Made by a program: the position numbers and the translations under genes. The notes under the pieces are model-generated. The model searched no databases. It was not told where the DNA came from and worked only from the letters and a program-made list of their open reading frames with translations. From assembly GCF_001602375.1 (NCBI RefSeq), contig NZ_BCNY01000008.1, positions 62,001 through 126,000 on the forward strand: DNA of 64,000 bases. Direction: 5' to 3'. Source of the stretch: Methanoculleus horonobensis (GTDB lineage Archaea; Halobacteriota; Methanomicrobia; Methanomicrobiales; Methanoculleaceae). Positions 52,846 through 63,893 of this stretch are shown in pieces; position 1 is the first letter of the stretch; the number at the start of each line of letters is the position of its first letter.

Positions 52846-54640
52846 CGAGATCCACCACCACTTTCACGCCGTCCTCCACGCCGCGCAGATCGACCGAACC
52901 GTCGCCAGAACCCGTGTAGGCGATATGCCAGGCCTCACCGGCGTCGAGCGTGCGCCGCCAGACTTTGTTGTACTCCCCGTCCATACTGTCCACGAAGTCC
53001 GGCCGGGGCACCGCATCTTCCGCCGCATCGCGGGAGAGGTTGTAGAGGACGAGGGTGACCTCCTTCGCGGTGTAGTTGTTCACGTCGATGCAGACCTTTC
53101 CGTCGACCGTCCGCTTCTTCGCGACGACTTTCCTCATGATCTTCCCCTCGATCGGGGAGGTGTCGACGAGGGGGCGTTCCACGATCTCGCTCACCTTTAT
53201 GGCGATCTCGGGGATGATCGAGCATATCGCCCGGGCACGGTCGTCCTGCTGCTTCTTCTTGTCCCGCCGGTAGAGGTAGGTCTTGAGCTCCCGGCCGAGT
53301 TCCTGGAGAACGAGGACGACCTCCCGCTCGATCTCCGGGATGGACGCGACCGCGTCCTTGCTCTCGCTCGTGAAGGGAACGTTCGTGGACGCCACGTGGA
53401 CCATGACGAGCACCGGCCCCATGGGAAGGCCCTGCTGCGAGAGGCCGTAACTCTTCCAGTTCACCTGCGAGGCACAGCTCGTGATCGCGCAGGCGCCCTG
53501 CTGGTAGAGGAGCGGGACGCGGTTTGCGAACCGGAAGAGCTGGGCGGTGCCCTCGGGGGGAACCTTGCCGCCGTAGCCGATCGCCGCCTCGATGATGAAC
53601 GAGTGCCCGCCGTAGACCGCGCTCGGGCGGGTGCGGGCCTTGATGAAGTCGAGCTGGATCTCCTTCTCGAGCCCTTTGCAGATCAGGTCTTCCCCGATGG
53701 GGGAGAGGCACTGCTGCGCCGGCGGGGCCGGGACCTTCACGGCCTGCATGGCGTCGAGGAGACGTTTGAGTTCGTCCGACTCGAGTTTGTTCACCTTCCG
53801 GGTGGGCTTGAGGTTGGCAAGCGCAATCATCTCGTCCGCGGTCTTCTTCCCGACCTTGGAGAAACTGCCGATGAGAAACTCCTCGACCGTCCCGGTGCTC
53901 GCGGCGGCGATCCGCTTCAACGCCCCGAACTCGATCCCGTGCGGGTGGGGGAGGATGGGTTTCGGGCACGGCGGGACCTCGCCCGATACCCGCTCGAACA
54001 CCGTCATCTCGCCGTCGATATCGGCCGTTATACGGGCGTGCGGGTTGACGATCGCCGTGAGGCGGAGGTAGTCCACCAGCCGCTTCTTCGCGGCAAGGGT
54101 GCTCTTGAACTGGATCTCGATCCGTGTCCCGTGCGTCCGGTCCCAGTCGATCTCCTCGTGGCTGATGATCTCCGGCTCGTTCGTCTCGGTCTTGATCATC
54201 AGTTCGAACCGGTGGGCTCTCGCCTTCGCCCCCGTCCGGGAGACGACCTGTGTCGGGATGCCGGTGGTGAGCTGCGCATACAGCACCGCCGCTGAGATCC
54301 CGATACCCTGCTGCCCCCGGCTCTGCCGGATCTGGTGGAACCGGGAGCCGTAGAGGAGTTTCCCGAAGACCAGGGGGACGTTCTCCGGCACGATGCCGGG
54401 GCCGTTGTCCTCGACGGTTATCCGGTAGACCTCGGCGTCGACTTTTTTGATGCCGACAAAGATATCGGGGAGCACCTCCGCTTCCTCGCAGGCATCGAGG
54501 GCGTTGTCCACCGCTTCCTTGATGGTGGTGATGATGCCCCGCGTCGGGGAGTCGAAACCGAGCAGGTGCTTGTTCTTCTCGAAGAACTCCGCGACGCTGA
54601 TGCTCCGCTGCTGCTTCGCCAGGTCTTCAGCAAGCACCAT
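52838..54640 (-). CDS. top6B: DNA topoisomerase VI subunit B
   Basis: This GHKL ATPase subunit of about 600 residues has the Bergerat motifs: [27 protein letters not shown] and [13 protein letters not shown] helix-two-turn-helix domain follows and then the transducer domain, including YGGKVPPEG in the switch-lysine region. ATG 54640 ([15 protein letters not shown]) is chosen over an upstream in-frame start because it begins the conserved N-terminus. It overlaps the end of hisS by 14 bases. Confidence 0.95.
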   Translation of the reverse strand: MVLAEDLAKQQRSISVAEFFEKNKHLLGFDSPTRGIITTIKEAVDNALDACEEAEVLPDIFVGIKKVDAEVYRITVEDNGPGIVPENVPLVFGKLLYGSRFHQIRQSRGQQGIGISAAVLYAQLTTGIPTQVVSRTGAKARAHRFELMIKTETNEPEIISHEEIDWDRTHGTRIEIQFKSTLAAKKRLVDYLRLTAIVNPHARITADIDGEMTVFERVSGEVPPCPKPILPHPHGIEFGALKRIAAASTGTVEEFLIGSFSKVGKKTADEMIALANLKPTRKVNKLESDELKRLLDAMQAVKVPAPPAQQCLSPIGEDLICKGLEKEIQLDFIKARTRPSAVYGGHSFIIEAAIGYGGKVPPEGTAQLFRFANRVPLLYQQGACAITSCASQVNWKSYGLSQQGLPMGPVLVMVHVASTNVPFTSESKDAVASIPEIEREVVLVLQELGRELKTYLYRRDKKKQQDDRARAICSIIPEIAIKVSEIVERPLVDTSPIEGKIMRKVVAKKRTVDGKVCIDVNNYTAKEVTLVLYNLSRDAAEDAVPRPDFVDSMDGEYNKVWRRTLDAGEAWHIAYTGSGDGSVDLRGVEDGVKVVVDLDV

Positions 54641-55859
54641 GCCGCGCCACCTCGGCAATGGCCTCCTCAAGGCTCCTCTCCTGCTGCTCGCCGGAGTGGA
54701 GGTTCTTGAGGGTCACCGTGCCTGCCTCGACCTCGCGTTTCCCGAGAACCGCGGCGAAGTCAGCGGTCTTTGCGGCGTGGGAGAGCTGGGCGCCCATCCC
54801 CCGCTGCATCAGGTCGGCCTCGGCCCGGATCCCCGCCGCCCGGAACGCCCGGGCGACATCGAGCGCCCGCGCCCGCGCGTCCGGCGTGCTGACGACGCCG
54901 ACGACGGGTTCGTGCGCGAGTTCAAACTCTCCGATCGAGACCATGACCCGGTCGAACCCTATTGCAAACCCGCAGGATGCGACGTCGTCGCCGCCGAAGA
55001 GGTGGGCGAGCCGGTAGGTGCCGCCGCCGAGGATCTGGTTCTCCGCGCCGAGGTTCTTCGCGAACCCCTCAAAGACCATCCCGGTGTAGTAGTCGAGCCC
55101 CCGGGCGATTCCGAAGTCGGGCCGGTAGTCGATCTCCTGGGAGTCGAGGAGCGCGAACGTCTCCTCGATCCGGGCGCGCTCCGGGACGTCACCCGCGACC
55201 TCGAAGACCTCGGCGACGTCGCGGCACTCCCCGAGCGCCGCAAGGGGTTCGGCAAGATGGGTGAGGTTCTTCTCGACCAGCACCGCCTCGAGCCCATTCT
55301 GGTCGTGTTTGTCGAGGTACGCCATGATCGCCCGCTGGTCGGCGGGATCGAGGTCGGAGAGGAGATGCTTCATCGGCGCGAGGTGGCCGACGTGGAGGTC
55401 GAAGGTGACGCCGGTCGACCGGAGGGTATCGTCGGCGAGCATGATCACCTCGGCGTCGGCGCTCGCCGTGTCCGCCCCGATCAGCTCGACGCCGAACTGC
55501 CAGAACTGCCGGTAACGGCCTTTCTGCGGCCGCTCGTAGCGGAAACAGTCGGCGAAGTAGCACCAGCGGAGGGGTTTCGGGAGCACCTTGCCCTCGTTGA
55601 CGTACATCCGGAGGACTGCTGCGGTCACCTCCGGCCGGAGCGTCATCTTTCTCCCGCCCTTGTCCTCGAAGACGTACATCTCCTGGATGATCCCCTCGCC
55701 GGACTTCATCGTGAAGAGTTCGAGGTGCTCGAAGTCGGGCGTGCAGACCTCCCGGTATCCCCACCTGCGCGCCGCGTCCCGCATCCGCCGCTCGATCAGC
55801 CGCCGCCGTTCCATCTCGTCGGGTAAAAAGTCCCGTGTTCCCCGTGGTTTTTGAAGCAT
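54627..55859 (-). CDS. hisS: Histidyl-tRNA synthetase
   Basis: This class II synthetase of about 410 residues has motif 1 in MERRRLIERRMRDAARR, motif 2 in FRYERPQKGRYRQFWQFGVELIG, the histidine-binding RGLDYYTGMVFEGF and motif 3 GFAIGFDRVM. The anticodon-binding domain forms the C-terminus. ATG 55859 (MLQKPRGTRDFLP) is preferred over an upstream start at 55919, whose extra residues are unlike the family. It lies 16 bases after a small membrane protein and overlaps top6B. Confidence 0.95.
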   Translation of the reverse strand: MLQKPRGTRDFLPDEMERRRLIERRMRDAARRWGYREVCTPDFEHLELFTMKSGEGIIQEMYVFEDKGGRKMTLRPEVTAAVLRMYVNEGKVLPKPLRWCYFADCFRYERPQKGRYRQFWQFGVELIGADTASADAEVIMLADDTLRSTGVTFDLHVGHLAPMKHLLSDLDPADQRAIMAYLDKHDQNGLEAVLVEKNLTHLAEPLAALGECRDVAEVFEVAGDVPERARIEETFALLDSQEIDYRPDFGIARGLDYYTGMVFEGFAKNLGAENQILGGGTYRLAHLFGGDDVASCGFAIGFDRVMVSIGEFELAHEPVVGVVSTPDARARALDVARAFRAAGIRAEADLMQRGMGAQLSHAAKTADFAAVLGKREVEAGTVTLKNLHSGEQQERSLEEAIAEVARHGAC

Positions 55860-55875
55860 TCGGTAATCTCCTGAA

Positions 55876-56208
55876 TTAAAGTCTCTTGCGCGAACCCTTA
55901 TCTTTTGTGCGCTCCGCACTCCCGAAGAACCGCTCGCGGGCGCCCTCGCCGTGCCAGACGTTCTCTCTCTCGACCCGCCCCTGGAGGTAGAGGGCCAGGA
56001 GAACCAGCCCGAGGCCGAGGTACTCCCACGCTTCGGCGTATGCGGTCACGAAAAATCCCAGCAGGGCGAGCGCCGTGAAGGGAACCCCGAGGTACGCCGA
56101 CTTCCGGTATCCGGATAGGCCAGTGCGGTAGAATATCCGCAGGTCCCGGAGCCACAGGAAAGCGGTGACGGCAACGCCGAAGCCTGCGACGTAGGCAAGA
56201 TAGGACAT
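55876..56208 (-). CDS. Small membrane protein upstream of hisS
   Basis: This 110-residue protein has three predicted hydrophobic segments (YLAYVAGFGVAVTAFLWL, GVPFTALALLGFFVTAY and YLGLGLVLLALYL) and a charged C-terminal tail of about 30 residues. No family is recognised. It is the first gene of the hisS-top6BA unit and is divergent from larB, with 47 bases between the two starts. It may be a short lineage-specific protein. Confidence 0.6.
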   Translation of the reverse strand: MSYLAYVAGFGVAVTAFLWLRDLRIFYRTGLSGYRKSAYLGVPFTALALLGFFVTAYAEAWEYLGLGLVLLALYLQGRVERENVWHGEGARERFFGSAERTKDKGSRKRL

Positions 56209-56218
56209 GAGATGAAGT

Positions 56219-56227
56219 AATATTATA
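56219..56227 (+). promoter_or_regulatory. TATA-like box upstream of larB
   Basis: The sequence aatattata lies 29-37 bases before the larB ATG. It is in the 47-base gap shared with the divergent membrane protein gene. Confidence 0.5.
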
Positions 56228-56255
56228 CTTCCACCCCTATTTTTGTTATCGAACT

Positions 56256-57532
<1,277 letters not shown>

Positions 57533-57576
57533 CGGGCGGAACCCTGATGGGTATGCCCGTCCTAATCGGATGAATC

Positions 57577-58860
57577 ATGTTCAAGCAACTGCGAGACCTC
57601 TTCCGGCGAACCGAACCGGAGGAAGAGAGCCTGAAACTCTCGTTCGACAGCCTTCCCACGTGGCTCGAGAGCCGCGAGGAGGAGATCGGGCGCGAACTCT
57701 CCGGTGCGACGGCCTCGTCGCGCGAGGCGATCCGTAGCATCCTCGATAACATCAGGGAAGCGGTCGCCGGTATGGAGACGGCCGAAGGTGACGGGGAGGT
57801 TCACCCCCGGCTCCGCGACATCTCCAGAAAGGCGCTGCCGGGGTTCACGAAGTCTATGGCCCAGATCCTCTCCCGCGAGCCAACTGGTGACGCCGAGGCG
57901 TTTTACGCGACCGCCGCCGAGATCCTGAAGGGCTCGCTCAAGGCGCTGAAAGGGCAGGGGAAGTATCTCTCCTCCGTCTACCCGGACGAGATGAAGGAGG
58001 TGCGCGCAGCCGTCAAAGACCTGGGGCGAGCGGTCAACGCGATGAACGAGCCTCTCGCCCGGGCGCGTGAAGGCCGCCGGCAGGTGGAGGAGGTGCGGGA
58101 GTCGCATGCCTCCCTCGTCCGGATCCGCGAAGAGTATGCCGACGCCGACGGTCAGGTGCGGGAATACGGAGCAGCGCTCGCGGAGACGCAGAGTGAGATC
58201 CAGAAGGCGGAAGAGGAACTTGCCGTCCTCAACCAGCGCCCGGACTATGCTCGCAAGCAGGAGATCGAGGAGAGGATCCGGGCACTCGACGCCGCGGGCC
58301 GGGAGGCCGGACGGGAGATGGCGACACTCCAGACCACCACCGCCCATCTCTTGCGGAAGGCCGGGAAGGTGGCCGAAAAAGCAGGGGACAGCGCGGCTGC
58401 CGCATCGATCGACCGCGCGCTCGACGCGTATGTTGATGACGAACAAGACCCGGTCGGCCCGACAGAAGCGGCGATGCCGGCCGTTCTCGCCATGATCCGA
58501 CAGGAGGAACTCCCTCTCAAGAACCAGGACGAACTTCGCCTCTTCTCCGACGCCGAAACCCTGCCTGCCGCGATGAAGCAGGCGCTGGAGAAGCAGCGCG
58601 ACGTCCGGATGATGCGGGCGGCGGAGCAGGAGAGCCTGGCCGCGCTCCCGGTGGTGGTCGAGGAGCAGCGTCTTGCGACCGCGCTCCCGGGACTGCGCCG
58701 GGAGGCCGAGGTAAAGGCGGCCGCGAAGGCCCGGGCGGAGAGCCAGCGAGAGACGCTGCAGACCTCGTATGCCGTCGAAACCGAGAAACTCCGGTCACGC
58801 ACGGCTGCTCTCGCCGACCGGGATGTTGAGGTCGAGATACCCGATCTTCCGTCCCCCTGA
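57577..58860 (+). CDS. Coiled-coil protein of unknown function
   Basis: This 427-residue cytosolic protein is almost wholly helical and charged. The N-terminal half has a regular region (SFDSLPTWLESREEEIGREL) and the centre (about 150-250) is a long coiled coil with many Glu/Arg heptads. No signal, membrane segment or catalytic motif is visible. It shares the strand of an integral membrane protein and a MATE transporter that follow, and may scaffold them. Such proteins are common in Methanomicrobia, but I cannot name a family. Confidence 0.65.
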   Translation: MFKQLRDLFRRTEPEEESLKLSFDSLPTWLESREEEIGRELSGATASSREAIRSILDNIREAVAGMETAEGDGEVHPRLRDISRKALPGFTKSMAQILSREPTGDAEAFYATAAEILKGSLKALKGQGKYLSSVYPDEMKEVRAAVKDLGRAVNAMNEPLARAREGRRQVEEVRESHASLVRIREEYADADGQVREYGAALAETQSEIQKAEEELAVLNQRPDYARKQEIEERIRALDAAGREAGREMATLQTTTAHLLRKAGKVAEKAGDSAAAASIDRALDAYVDDEQDPVGPTEAAMPAVLAMIRQEELPLKNQDELRLFSDAETLPAAMKQALEKQRDVRMMRAAEQESLAALPVVVEEQRLATALPGLRREAEVKAAAKARAESQRETLQTSYAVETEKLRSRTAALADRDVEVEIPDLPSP

Positions 58861-58934
58861 TTGGCGAGGCGCCCTTGCCACGGGAGGGGAAACCCTGTTT
58901 ACCCCCTGCGCGTAATTATGTACAAGGACGGTCG

Positions 58935-59771
58935 ATGACGAATAACACCACAATACCCGGAACAGAGTCACGCCTCTGGATAGCGGTTCCTGCAATCTCG
59001 TTTCTGGGAATCGGGATCGAACTGCTGCTCGCATCCGTCGCCTTTCCCTACGCCGTCTGGGCAGGTGTCGCAGGATGCGTGATCGCCTCGTGCATCCTCT
59101 GTTACCAGGCCTACCAAAAACCCCGGCGGGATCTCGTCTCGCTTTTCACGCCGCTCTTCGCTGTTCTCATCCTGGTCATACCCAATGAGATCAGTTCGGG
59201 CGGCGTAATCGTGCAGACGGTCTTCGCGGCAACGATCACCTTCCTTGCAGTTCGGGTAGAAAAAGTGTTTAACGCGCCGAAACTACAGGAGAAGACAATG
59301 AAGCAGATGTTAAACGAATATATCGACAGGATAGAACCGCTCCTCGCCGTTGTCGACGAGGAGACCGGCCATCTGGTCGCACAGTCTCTGCTGACGTATA
59401 AGTTCGGGCTTTATCCTAACGCGATGGAGAAGAGCACGGAGGCGCTTGCCCGGCTCGACGCGATCACCCCGCGCCCCGGGGCGCTGGAGCGCGCGCTCCT
59501 GATCCTCCGCGAGCGTGCCGGCGGCTTCGCCGAGTCCCGGGTGACGACGAACCCGGAGCATCTCTTCACGGCGGAGGACTACGACAATCTTGCAATCCAG
59601 CTCCGCCCGGATCAGGTCGACGACCCGACCGTGCTCGACCTCGACAACGCGCTGATCCTGCTCTACGCCGTCGGTATCGAGACCTCTCCCGAAGACGAGC
59701 AGGCGCTGGAGGAGCACCAGCGGTTCGTCATCCAGATCCTGGAAGCGTATAAAGAAAAACTGACTGCATGA
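58935..59771 (+). CDS. Integral membrane protein with cytosolic C-terminal domain
   Basis: The protein has about 278 residues from ATG 58935 (MTNNTTIPG); a longer frame to 58875 lacks coding character. Residues about 13-95 form four transmembrane helices, arranged as two close pairs, followed by a soluble helical domain. That domain includes NALILLYAVGIET and ends four bases inside the MATE gene, so the two are co-translated. No family is recognised. A sensory or transport-linked role is speculative. Confidence 0.6.
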   Translation: MTNNTTIPGTESRLWIAVPAISFLGIGIELLLASVAFPYAVWAGVAGCVIASCILCYQAYQKPRRDLVSLFTPLFAVLILVIPNEISSGGVIVQTVFAATITFLAVRVEKVFNAPKLQEKTMKQMLNEYIDRIEPLLAVVDEETGHLVAQSLLTYKFGLYPNAMEKSTEALARLDAITPRPGALERALLILRERAGGFAESRVTTNPEHLFTAEDYDNLAIQLRPDQVDDPTVLDLDNALILLYAVGIETSPEDEQALEEHQRFVIQILEAYKEKLTA

Positions 59772-61105
59772 GCGAACTGACCGAGGGCGACCTCTTCCGG
59801 GGTCTCATAACGATAGCGGCGCCGATCGTGGCCGGGAACGTGCTGCAGAGCGGCCTTGAACTGGTCGACCTCTTCTTCGTCGGCCGGCTGGGAGCGGAGG
59901 CCATCGCGGGTGTCGCCATGAGCACCTCCATCGTCATGGTGCTCATGACGATCATCATCGGGATCGTCACCGCGAACACCGCCTTTGTCTCGCGCTACTA
60001 TGGGGCGAAGGACTACGATATGGTGGCGAAAGGCGTCTCGCACACCCTCATCCTCGGGCTCGTGTTCTCGATCCTCCTCAGCGTCGTGGGCATCCTCTAC
60101 GCCGAGGATATGCTCCTCCTTCTCGGCGCCGAACCGAGCGTTGCACTGCTTGGCGCATCCTACCTGGCGGTGCTCTTCACCGGCAGCGTGACGCTGGTCG
60201 AACTCTGGGTGATCAACTCGACGTTTCAGAGCTGCGGCGACGCCACGACGCCGATGCTCCTCGTGGTCCTCGCGAACATCATGAACATCGCCCTCGACCC
60301 GCTCCTGATATTCGGCTACGGGGCAGTCCCCGCCTGCGGTGTCGCCGGGGCGGCATACGCCACCATCATATCCCGGAGCGTGGCGTTCGCCATAGCGTTC
60401 GGCCTGCTCCTCTCGCGACGGTCGCCGGTTCCCTTCTCGCTCCGGACGAAGTTCGAGTTTCCGATCGCGTGGAGGCTGATCCGGGTCGCCGTCCCGAACT
60501 CTGTTCAGTCCGGGCTCCGGAGCGTGACGTTCCTTGCGATGATGGCGATCGTGGCGGTCTTCGGGACGGCCGCCCTCTCCGCCTACGGCATCGTGGGGAG
60601 GCTTGAACTCGTCGCGCTCATGCCGGGGTTCGGGATCGCGACCGCAACCGCCGTGATCGTCGGCCAGAACCTCGGCGCGAAGAAACCCGAACGGGCGGAG
60701 GCGGGGGTAAGGATCTCCACCCTCATGAACGGCGGGTTCATGGCGGTCATGGGAGCGATCTTCTACCTCGCCGCACCTGCGATCGTCGAGGTCTTCGACC
60801 CGAGCGGCGCGAGCACGGAGATCGGCGTCTCCTACCTGCAGACGGTCGCGCCGTTCTACGTCTTCATTGCCGTCGCGATCATCCTCGGGTTCGCGCTCAA
60901 CGGAGCGGGGGACACGAAGAAGCCCATGTACGCCACGCTCTTCTCCATGGTTCTCTTCCAGGTTCCGCTCGCCTGCATCCTCCCGGGTCTCCTCGGGATC
61001 GGGATCGCCGGGGTCTGGCTCGCGGTGATCTGCGGGATGATCTTGCAGACGGGCATGCTCTTTGCGATGTACCGGCACGGGGGCTGGAAATCGACGGCGA
61101 TATGA
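59768..61105 (+). CDS. MATE family efflux transporter
   Basis: This 445-residue protein has twelve predicted transmembrane helices. Marks of the family are the N-terminal APIVAGNVLQSGLELVDLFFVGRLG, VTANTAFVSRYYGAKDYDM, NALDPLLIFGYGAVPACG-like text at the end of helix 5 (here NIALDPLLIFGYG) and GIATATAVIVGQNLGAKKPERAE in the second half. It exports drugs or metabolites in exchange for sodium or protons. It is the last gene of the coiled-coil/membrane protein unit. Confidence 0.9.
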   Translation: MSELTEGDLFRGLITIAAPIVAGNVLQSGLELVDLFFVGRLGAEAIAGVAMSTSIVMVLMTIIIGIVTANTAFVSRYYGAKDYDMVAKGVSHTLILGLVFSILLSVVGILYAEDMLLLLGAEPSVALLGASYLAVLFTGSVTLVELWVINSTFQSCGDATTPMLLVVLANIMNIALDPLLIFGYGAVPACGVAGAAYATIISRSVAFAIAFGLLLSRRSPVPFSLRTKFEFPIAWRLIRVAVPNSVQSGLRSVTFLAMMAIVAVFGTAALSAYGIVGRLELVALMPGFGIATATAVIVGQNLGAKKPERAEAGVRISTLMNGGFMAVMGAIFYLAAPAIVEVFDPSGASTEIGVSYLQTVAPFYVFIAVAIILGFALNGAGDTKKPMYATLFSMVLFQVPLACILPGLLGIGIAGVWLAVICGMILQTGMLFAMYRHGGWKSTAI

Positions 61106-61154
61106 GGGGGGCGCGGGCGTTCCCGGGAGTTTTGCAGGGCCGAGGAGTTTTACG

Positions 61155-61423
61155 TCTACGTAGCTCGCACCTAGGGATGCTCAAACTCCGGACGTCCTGT
61201 CAGTCGTACCTTCGGTGCTTGACTTCAGCTGCCGTAGAGCGTCACCCCTCTAAACATCACGTATCCCGATGCACGAATTTCGAGGGGACTACGCACCTAA
61301 CGGTGCTCATGCTCCTGCCCTTCGGCCAGTCGCACTCCCCCAGTGGCGATAAACGATGCGTGCCCGAAGGGCAGGCGGAGTTCGAGCACCGCAGGTGCGA
61401 GTCCCCCACAGTCCACTGTACAG
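61155..61423. repeat. Cluster of short hairpin repeats, copy 2
   Basis: Four copies of the same module as at 18 kb are visible: 61164-61182, 61203-61223 and 61292-61308 (all inverted) and 61384-61401 (direct, GAGCACCGCAGGTGCGAG). The stem is GCACC/GGTGC with a loop of three or four bases. The 21-base stretch 61313-61333 is identical to 17940-17960. The end of the cluster is nearly identical to the reverse complement of 17900-17926. The block lies in the 434-base gap between the MATE gene and a convergent small gene. Confidence 0.75.
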
Positions 61424-61539
61424 AATCTTGCCACCTTCATAGCCGTTCCGGCAATCGCCCAAAACGCAACGCACCGGAGGCCAACGAAAGAGAGTCACAA
61501 CTCCTTGGAAAAACCGTGCCTCATTCAGGGCAAAAAAAA

Positions 61540-61860
61540 TCAGAGTGAGTCGAGGCTGATCCCGCTGAACTCGTCGGAGACCGCGTTGATGTCTTTCACG
61601 CCGAACGCGGTCTGGACGGTGACGAGTTCGAGATCGCGCGCCACGTCGCACATATAATCGATGATATCGACCGAGAGTTCCCGCTTCTGCCTGGATTTGC
61701 GGAGCTGGTCCACGAGGAACGTCATCCTCTCGGGGGACTCCATGCGGAGCTTGGCGAGGCTCATCACGCACATGTAGATCCGGGTCAGGTTCCTGTCCGT
61801 TCCGGTGATGGTATCGAAGAAGTTCCGGAGGACCTGCGCCTGGTAGACCTCGCCACTCAT
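61540..61860 (-). CDS. Small conserved-looking helical protein
   Basis: This 106-residue helical protein begins MSGEVYQAQVLRNFFDTITG and contains IYMCVMSLAKLRMESPERM. It has no cysteine motif, membrane helix or recognised family. Coding character and length suggest a real gene, probably lineage-specific. It is preceded by about 110 bases that separate it from the ychF gene on the same strand. Confidence 0.65.
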   Translation of the reverse strand: MSGEVYQAQVLRNFFDTITGTDRNLTRIYMCVMSLAKLRMESPERMTFLVDQLRKSRQKRELSVDIIDYMCDVARDLELVTVQTAFGVKDINAVSDEFSGISLDSL

Positions 61861-61980
61861 GGTGATCGAATATTTCTCAAATCGATATAAAAGTCTTCCG
61901 GTTTATACCAGCCCTCCGGAGGTGCCGGTTCGCCCGCCGGGGCATGGAGAAGTTGGGTTAGCCTTCTCCGTACCCGCAGA

Positions 61981-63150
61981 TCACTTCCGAACGCTGACGA
62001 TCTTGATGATGTCGCCGTTCTTCAGTTCCTGGGTATCCTTAATCCGCATCCCGGTCTTTGCGTCGATGGCATACAGGAATCCTTCGCCGATATCGGTGTG
62101 AACCTGGTAGGCGAGGTCGCGAGGGGTCGAGCCGCGCTTCATGAGGAACGCGTCGGGGAGAACCCTGCCCTTGCCGTCGGTGAGTTTGTGCTCGTCCTCG
62201 ACCGGGAAGACGACGATCCGGTCGAGGAGGTTGAAGACCGCGGCGTCCAGCGCCTTCTGAACACCGGTGCCGTCGAACTTCTGCATGAACTCCGCGACCT
62301 TCGCGAGCCCGGCACGCTGCGGGGCGCTGAGGTTCGCCCCGGGATTCTCGGTGAAACTCCCATCACCGGGGAGGTAGCTGACGAACTTCCCCTCTGCGGC
62401 CATCCGGATCGCAAGTTCGCCTGCCGCGCTCGCAAAGATGACGTCGTGCATCCGGAGCCGCGCAAGGCACTCCTCCGGCGCCTGATCGGCCTTGTTCCCG
62501 ACGATCAGCATCGGTTTGCTGAGCGTCATCAACTCGCGGCAGAACCGTATCAGGTCCTCCTCCCCCGCCGTCCGGAGTTCGATCCCGACCGCCCCGGTGG
62601 CGTCGCGGACGTGCTCGTAGGTGATCCCGAGGCCGGCAAAGACCTCGGCGATTGCCGCCGCGAGAGAGAAGTCCTTCACCTGGGCCTGCCGCACGAGTTT
62701 CGCCCAGTTCCGCGAGAGGATGCCGTACATCCACATCGACATCTCGTACTGGAGGAACTCGATATCCTTTATGGGGTCGCGCGAACCGAGATCGATCGGG
62801 TTCCCTTCGGCGTCCGTCGCCCCGCTGGCATCGACGATCTGGAGGATGGCGTCCGCCTGCCGGAGGTTGTCGAGGAACTGGTTGCCGAGCCCCCGCCCGA
62901 GGTGCGCCTCGGGGACGAGGCCCGCCACGTCGATCAGCCCGACCGGGATGAACCTGACCCCGTCCCGGCAGTTCTCGCACGGGACATGCGTCTCCTGGCA
63001 CGGGCAGGCTGTCCGGACATATGCGACGCCGTGGTTTGCGTCGATGGTCGTGAACGGGTAATTGGCAATCTCTGCCTGGGCAAGGGTCGCCGCCCTGAAA
63101 AACGTCGATTTCCCACAGTTTGGTTTTCCTGCAATGGCCAGTGTGATCAT
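61981..63150 (-). CDS. YchF-related GTPase/ATPase
   Basis: This Obg-superfamily protein of about 389 residues has G1 AGKPNCGKSTFF, G3 IDVAGLVPEAHLGRGLGN and G4 IVGNKAD. An unusual cysteine-containing insertion, TACPCQETHVPCENC, lies between the G1 and G3 regions and may bind a metal; it is seen in archaeal YchF-like proteins. The C-terminal TGS domain includes YQVHTDIGEGFLYAI. ATG 63150 (MITLAIAG) is preferred over an upstream start at 63195. YchF family proteins act at the ribosome. Confidence 0.9.
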   Translation of the reverse strand: MITLAIAGKPNCGKSTFFRAATLAQAEIANYPFTTIDANHGVAYVRTACPCQETHVPCENCRDGVRFIPVGLIDVAGLVPEAHLGRGLGNQFLDNLRQADAILQIVDASGATDAEGNPIDLGSRDPIKDIEFLQYEMSMWMYGILSRNWAKLVRQAQVKDFSLAAAIAEVFAGLGITYEHVRDATGAVGIELRTAGEEDLIRFCRELMTLSKPMLIVGNKADQAPEECLARLRMHDVIFASAAGELAIRMAAEGKFVSYLPGDGSFTENPGANLSAPQRAGLAKVAEFMQKFDGTGVQKALDAAVFNLLDRIVVFPVEDEHKLTDGKGRVLPDAFLMKRGSTPRDLAYQVHTDIGEGFLYAIDAKTGMRIKDTQELKNGDIIKIVSVRK

Positions 63151-63302
63151 GAGAACTCCTACCGCTCCGTTAGGTTGAGAGTAGTGTTGGGTCATCCACC
63201 ATTTATCACCTTCTTTCCCCGCCGTAACGACCCTGGCCGTTCCGTTGCAGCCCCAATCATCGGTACGGGAGATTCAATTAGGAGCAACGACAACATGACT
63301 GC

Positions 63303-63893
63303 ATGGGCTTCGTAACCCGGAATACCTACTACTTCGATGCGCCGGGCAGAGAGAATACCCGCGACGCCGCCCGGTTCGCCGTCGAGCGGGCGCGGGAACT
63401 CGGCGTCAAAAAGGTCGTTGTCGCAAGCAGCAGCGGCCGGACGGCGCTTGCCTTCCGGGACGCAATGGCGGGAACCGACCTCGAACTGATCGTCGTCACC
63501 CACGCGGTCGGGTTCTCAAAGCCCGGCGAGTGGGAGTTCTCGCCGGAGGCGGCCGAGACCCTCCGGGCGGAAGGGGCGAAGATCGTCACCGGCACGCATG
63601 CGCTCTCCGGGCTCGAGCGCGCGATATCCCGCTCGCCGAAACTCGGCGGGAGTTCCCGCACGGAAGCAATCGCCGAGGCTCTCCGGCGGACGGTCGCGGT
63701 CGGCCTGAAGGTCGCGGTGGAGTGCGTCCTGATCGCGGCCGACCAGGGTGCGGTCGGCGTCGATGATGAGGTGATCGCGGTCGGGGGCACTGCGACCGGG
63801 GCCGATACTGTCTGCGTCATCCGTCCGGCGCATACCGCGTCGTTCTTCGATCTGCAGGTGCGCGAGATCGTCGCCATGCCGAGGAACCGGTGA
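63303..63893 (+). CDS. Pyruvate kinase C-terminal-like protein
   Basis: This 196-residue protein has a Rossmann-like fold resembling the C-terminal (PK_C-like) domain, as stand-alone archaeal proteins do. Segments are VKKVVVASSSGRTALAFRDA, IVVTHAVGFSKPGEWEF, VTGTHALSGLERAIS and the C-terminal GGTATGADTVCVIRPAHTASF. The gene is divergent from ychF; 152 bases separate the starts. A regulatory or nucleotide-binding function is possible, but the activity is unknown. The final TGA overlaps the next start. Confidence 0.7.
   Translation: MGFVTRNTYYFDAPGRENTRDAARFAVERARELGVKKVVVASSSGRTALAFRDAMAGTDLELIVVTHAVGFSKPGEWEFSPEAAETLRAEGAKIVTGTHALSGLERAISRSPKLGGSSRTEAIAEALRRTVAVGLKVAVECVLIAADQGAVGVDDEVIAVGGTATGADTVCVIRPAHTASFFDLQVREIVAMPRNR

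Noticed and set aside
52192-54295. Long plus-strand open frames opposite top6A/top6B
   Set aside because: They are antisense shadows of two clearly identified topoisomerase VI genes and have no family motifs.
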